Assembly (NCBI RefSeq): GCF_009569385.1
Contig: NZ_WBOF01000002.1
Location: 620,001 to 684,000 of the forward strand
Reading direction: 5' to 3'
DNA: 64,000 nt
DNA from: Streptomyces kaniharaensis
Lineage (GTDB): Bacteria; Actinomycetota; Actinomycetes; Streptomycetales; Streptomycetaceae
Shown one piece after another: positions 61,683 through 64,000 of this stretch (position 1 is the stretch's first letter; each line of letters starts with the position of its first letter). The notes under the pieces are model-generated. The model saw only the letters and a program-made list of their open reading frames with translations, was not told the origin of the DNA and did not search any database. The translations under genes were made by a program, and so were the position numbers.

Positions 61683-62202
61683 CAGCGACTGAAGCGACCG
61701 AAGTTCAGAAGATAGCTCACACAGACTAGCCGAGCGAGCACGCGGTGGCCCGGACCGGCGGAGTCGCTGGCAACCCCAGCGACCGAAGATGAGGGCAGCG
61801 ACCGAACCGTTCAGTCGCTGGTTTTGGATGCTGGACATTTTCGCAGGTCAGGGCCGCTTTTCAAAGCAAACAGCGACTGAAGCGACTGAAGCTCGGGTCT
61901 ATAACGCACACACGCACACGCACGCACGCGGGAATGTCGTCATATACCTGACCTTGAGTCGCTTCAGTCGCTGATCGAGGGTCTTTACGTGCTCTGACCT
62001 GGTCTTTTATCCAGCGACCGAAGCTCAGCTACTGAAGCGACTCAGTCTCTCCGCGAGTCCTCTCCGGCGTGTCGCGCTGGCTGCGGGCTCCCCGAGCGTC
62101 CTGGTTTCGGTCGCTGAGTCGCTTCAGTAGCTCCGGTCGCTCGCAGAGTGAGGATGCCTTGGATGGCTTGTGAAGGTTCAAACAGCGACCGAAGCGACCG
62201 AA
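61683..62202. repeat. Iteron cluster, probable replication origin
   Basis: Repeats of CAGCGAC(T/C)GAAGCGAC(T/C)GAA: direct at 61683-61703, 61777-61788 (half), 61796-61806 (half), 61871-61891, 62012-62023 (half) and 62183-62202. Inverted at 61810-61820 (half), 61954-61973 and about 62106-62128. Between them are AT-rich segments (around 61820-61870 and 61995-62010) and a CA/CG alternating run at about 61904-61930. The region lies immediately upstream of the prim-pol/helicase operon. This is the usual structure of an iteron-controlled plasmid origin. Confidence 0.8.
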
Positions 62203-62313
62203 CTTCCAGGGTCTGTTGTGCTCAAACCGCCCGCGAAAGCGCGCAGCCGTCGGCGCGGCTGCTGCTGTTGGACCGCTCGCGATGACGGCTGCTTAGCTGG
62301 GGCTGACAACTCC

Positions 62314-63063
62314 ATGTCGGAGCCGAGCGTGAGTGAGAGTTGGCCGGTGGACACTCCCCATCTGGAGGAGGTACGCCTGACCTCCTTCAAGAGCTTCACC
62401 GACCAGTGCCTTCCGCTCCAGGACCTCACCGTGCTGATCGGACGTAACGTCAACGCCCGCGACACGGAACTCAGGCGCAGCGCCGACAACGTGAGCGCGG
62501 CGGTGGAGAACCTGCGTCAGAGCGACCCTGTCGCGTTCGACCGGCTCACGGACTTGGTGGCAGGTATGCCCGAGTACCCCGTGCGGGGCATCAGCAGCGT
62601 CGACACGAGGCTTGGCGATGTACAGCTGGTGCTACGTGAGTGGGGTTTCCACGGCACGGACCAGGACGTCCCCGCACGGCTGCTCAGCGATGGCATGCTG
62701 CGTTTCCTGGCCTTCGGCACCGCGCTGCTCAGCGCGCCGGTGTCGGACGGTGACGAAGCGCCGATAGAGGCCCAGCGCCACCTGGTGATCGAGGAGGTCG
62801 AGAACGGCCTCTACCCGACGCAGGCCGCGCGCGTGGCCAAGGTGGGTTTCGTGCGTCCGACCGCGACGGTGATCGAGACCGGTAACCACGTCTTCCAGAT
62901 CAAGGACGGTACGGCGCGTCGTGTCTGCGCCTCGGTCTTTATGAGCCTGTTGGACAAGACCTCCCGGGGAGAGGCGCCCTGGGTCCTGCACGAGCGGACC
63001 TGGGACGGCGCGTTCCTGGCCTCGCTCTGCATTGGTGGTACGACCGGCCATGAACCTGGTTGA
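62314..63063 (+). CDS. AAA-family ATPase, internally damaged
   Basis: ATG at 62314; 249 aa. Starts like an OLD/RecF-type ATPase (EEVRLTSFKSFTDQCLPLQD, LTVLIGRN), but the residues after GRN, where the Walker A GxxxxGKS should stand, are replaced by VNARDTELRRS. The later RLLSDGMLRFLAFGTALLSA (signature-like) and HLVIEEVENGLYPTQAAR (Walker B) remain. The usual H-loop TTHS is missing after a second gap. Two internal deletions that kept the frame would explain this. Probably a non-functional remnant of a defence- or maintenance-type ATPase. Confidence 0.6.
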   Translation: MSEPSVSESWPVDTPHLEEVRLTSFKSFTDQCLPLQDLTVLIGRNVNARDTELRRSADNVSAAVENLRQSDPVAFDRLTDLVAGMPEYPVRGISSVDTRLGDVQLVLREWGFHGTDQDVPARLLSDGMLRFLAFGTALLSAPVSDGDEAPIEAQRHLVIEEVENGLYPTQAARVAKVGFVRPTATVIETGNHVFQIKDGTARRVCASVFMSLLDKTSRGEAPWVLHERTWDGAFLASLCIGGTTGHEPG

Positions 63064-63279
63064 GCACGCCGTGCGCCAGCAACTGGCGCACCGGGGACCT
63101 GAGCATCGTCGCCGAGCGGGATCTGTAGTGCGTCCTGGGCGCAGGCCGAGGTCCGCATCTGGACGCTGGAGTCGACGATGGGGACGTGGGCCGAGCTGCC
63201 GTGAGCGCGGTGGACCTCCGAGCTCCCGGGGCGCGGGATCAGGGGAGCCGAGCCCCTTGCGGAGATTCTTTCCTCTCAG

Positions 63280-63504
63280 GTGACCGCCGCCGACGTGGCG
63301 GCTCTCCCGGGCATGGCCGACGCCAAGGTCGGCCAGAACATCCCGCGCAACGAACGCGCCCAGCTGCCCGTCGCCGGCCCCCTCGTCGACACCGGCTCCT
63401 CCTCGGCGACTCCGGTGATTGCGGGCGTCGGCGCGGGCGTCCTATTGCTGGGCACCGCTACCGTCGTGGTCGTCCGCTGCCGCAAGGGCATCACTGCGGC
63501 GTAA
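63280..63504 (+). CDS. C-terminal sortase-signal fragment or small surface protein, 74 aa
   Basis: GTG at 63280 without a ribosome site. The end of the product has the layout of a cell-wall sorting signal: LVDTG (about residues 35-39), a hydrophobic stretch PVIAGVGAGVLLLGTATVVV, and a short basic tail RCRKG. The frame is open upstream to a stop at 63202, so this may be the tail of a larger secreted protein lost by deletion. Followed by a very strong terminator. Confidence 0.5.
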   Translation: MTAADVAALPGMADAKVGQNIPRNERAQLPVAGPLVDTGSSSATPVIAGVGAGVLLLGTATVVVVRCRKGITAA

Positions 63505-63580
63505 CCCGCCGTCGGGATGGGGACCAATCGGGCCGATGAGCCTGCGTCGGCCCGGTCCTGAACCGACCCACCCATACGCT

Positions 63581-63626
63581 GACGGCCGGGTCTCTCGCAC
63601 TCGAAAGTGCGAGAGACCCGGCCGTC
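63581..63626. terminator. Very strong hairpin
   Basis: 21-bp perfect stem (right arm reads AGTGCGAGAGACCCGGCCGT plus C) with a CGAA tetraloop, followed by TTCC. Ends transcription of the sorting-signal gene. Confidence 0.9.
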
Positions 63627-63774
63627 TTCCCCAAGCGCCGCCGCCGTACAGGACGGCGGCCGACTGGGGATGTGAGTTCAGGTGCGGCGAGGGGGCACCG
63701 ACCGCCGGGCTGCGGATCAGCGCGTTCTCCGATCCTGACGCGGTGCTCAGTCCAGTTCGGCGAGGCGATGAGAC

Positions 63775-63808
63775 GGTGCCCGCCTCACGAACCGGTGAGG
63801 CGGGCACC
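63775..63808. terminator. Hairpin ending the rightmost minus-strand gene
   Basis: GGTGCCCGCCTCAC pairs with GTGAGGCGGGCACC (14 bp, 6-base loop), 11 bases beyond the stop at 63820. Confidence 0.8.
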
Positions 63809-63819
63809 ACGGGTGTGCG

Positions 63820-64000
63820 TCAGCTCGGGAGCGTCAGCAGCCGGTTGGCCAGGGCGTCGGCGAGGCGATGGGCCTCGTCGGCCGAGAGGGTGCGGCAGAT
63901 CGCTTCCGCCAGTTCTTCGACGTCGTGCCAGTCCACAGCGGCCAGGGTCTTGCCGGGGGTGACCGTTGGCTGGGCTGCCGGTGGGACCGCCGGTGACGGT
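63820..64000 (-). CDS. Hypothetical protein, cut by right window edge
   Basis: The minus strand reads from the window edge AQPTVTPGKTLAAVDWHDVE, ELAEAICRTLSADEAHRLAD and ALANRLLTLPS to a stop at 63820-63822. Good third-position bias. Only the last 59 residues are visible: a Pro-rich linker followed by two amphipathic helices. Family not recognised. Confidence 0.6.
   Translation of the reverse strand, partial: PSPAVPPAAQPTVTPGKTLAAVDWHDVEELAEAICRTLSADEAHRLADALANRLLTLPS

Noticed and set aside
61904..61930. CA/CG alternating tract as a microsatellite or Z-DNA switch
   Set aside because: Short and imperfect; better seen as part of the origin region with no separate support.
61683..62202. CRISPR array
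   Set aside because: Repeats occur in both orientations with irregular spacing and no uniform spacers; no cas genes in the window.
1..64000. tRNA genes or tRNA-derived attachment sites
   Set aside because: No cloverleaf or T-loop consensus stood out on reading either strand; a dedicated tRNA scan would be needed to exclude them fully.

Overview
The window is GC-rich DNA (about 70% G+C, strong G/C bias at third codon positions, many GTG starts and 4-base ATGA/GTGA gene overlaps). The gene families (PucR, GntR/FadR, SCO6880-type conjugation proteins, DUF4913, DUF6009) point to a Streptomyces or close relative. No tRNA, rRNA or CRISPR array was seen. The content looks like a linear plasmid, or a chromosome-arm region, that carries a large conjugative/replicative element.

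Region 1 (1-20 kb) is accessory metabolism and transport. It holds the end of a P1B-4 metal ATPase with a coupled [2Fe-2S] ferredoxin-like protein, decayed integrase and GntR fragments, a LysR / peptidase C26 / GntR / amino-acid permease group, a pentapeptide-repeat protein, a PQQ-propeller lipoprotein, a PucR regulator divergent from a ferredoxin reductase-desaturase pair, and an MscS channel. Two IS630 copies stand head to tail at 13.0-15.3 kb.

Region 2 (20-29.6 kb) is a gene graveyard: fragments of a replication-relaxation protein, a TetR regulator, an ADP-ribosylglycohydrolase and another Streptomyces protein lie among a few intact hypotheticals, an ISL3 element with 8-bp target duplication and the first ISKra4 copy.

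Region 3 (29.6-47.1 kb) is a transfer module. A MobC-like protein and a MOBP-type relaxase share an operon (minus strand) with a candidate oriT upstream. A glycosyltransferase operon follows, then the second ISKra4 copy. Divergent operons then encode an accessory protein, a lipoprotein and a VirB1-like hydrolase on the minus strand. On the plus strand lie a small two-helix membrane protein (VirB2-like position), an anchored protein, a VirB6/TrbL-like membrane protein, an SCO6880-family protein, a VirB4-like ATPase, a VirD4/TraG-like coupling ATPase and a DUF4913 protein. This is a type IV secretion-like set, unlike the single TraB pump usual in Streptomyces plasmids.

Region 4 (47.1-62.3 kb) carries a leftward operon with a 96-aa protein, a roughly 2100-2255-aa DNA methyltransferase-helicase and a coiled-coil protein. 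Upstream lie five copies of a 16-bp palindrome. A DUF4241 gene follows, then a replication operon (prim-pol, P4-type helicase, DUF6009) facing an iteron-rich, partly AT-rich region at 61.68-62.20 kb that is the best candidate replication origin. The right end holds a damaged AAA ATPase, a possible sortase-substrate tail, two strong hairpins and a gene cut by the window edge.
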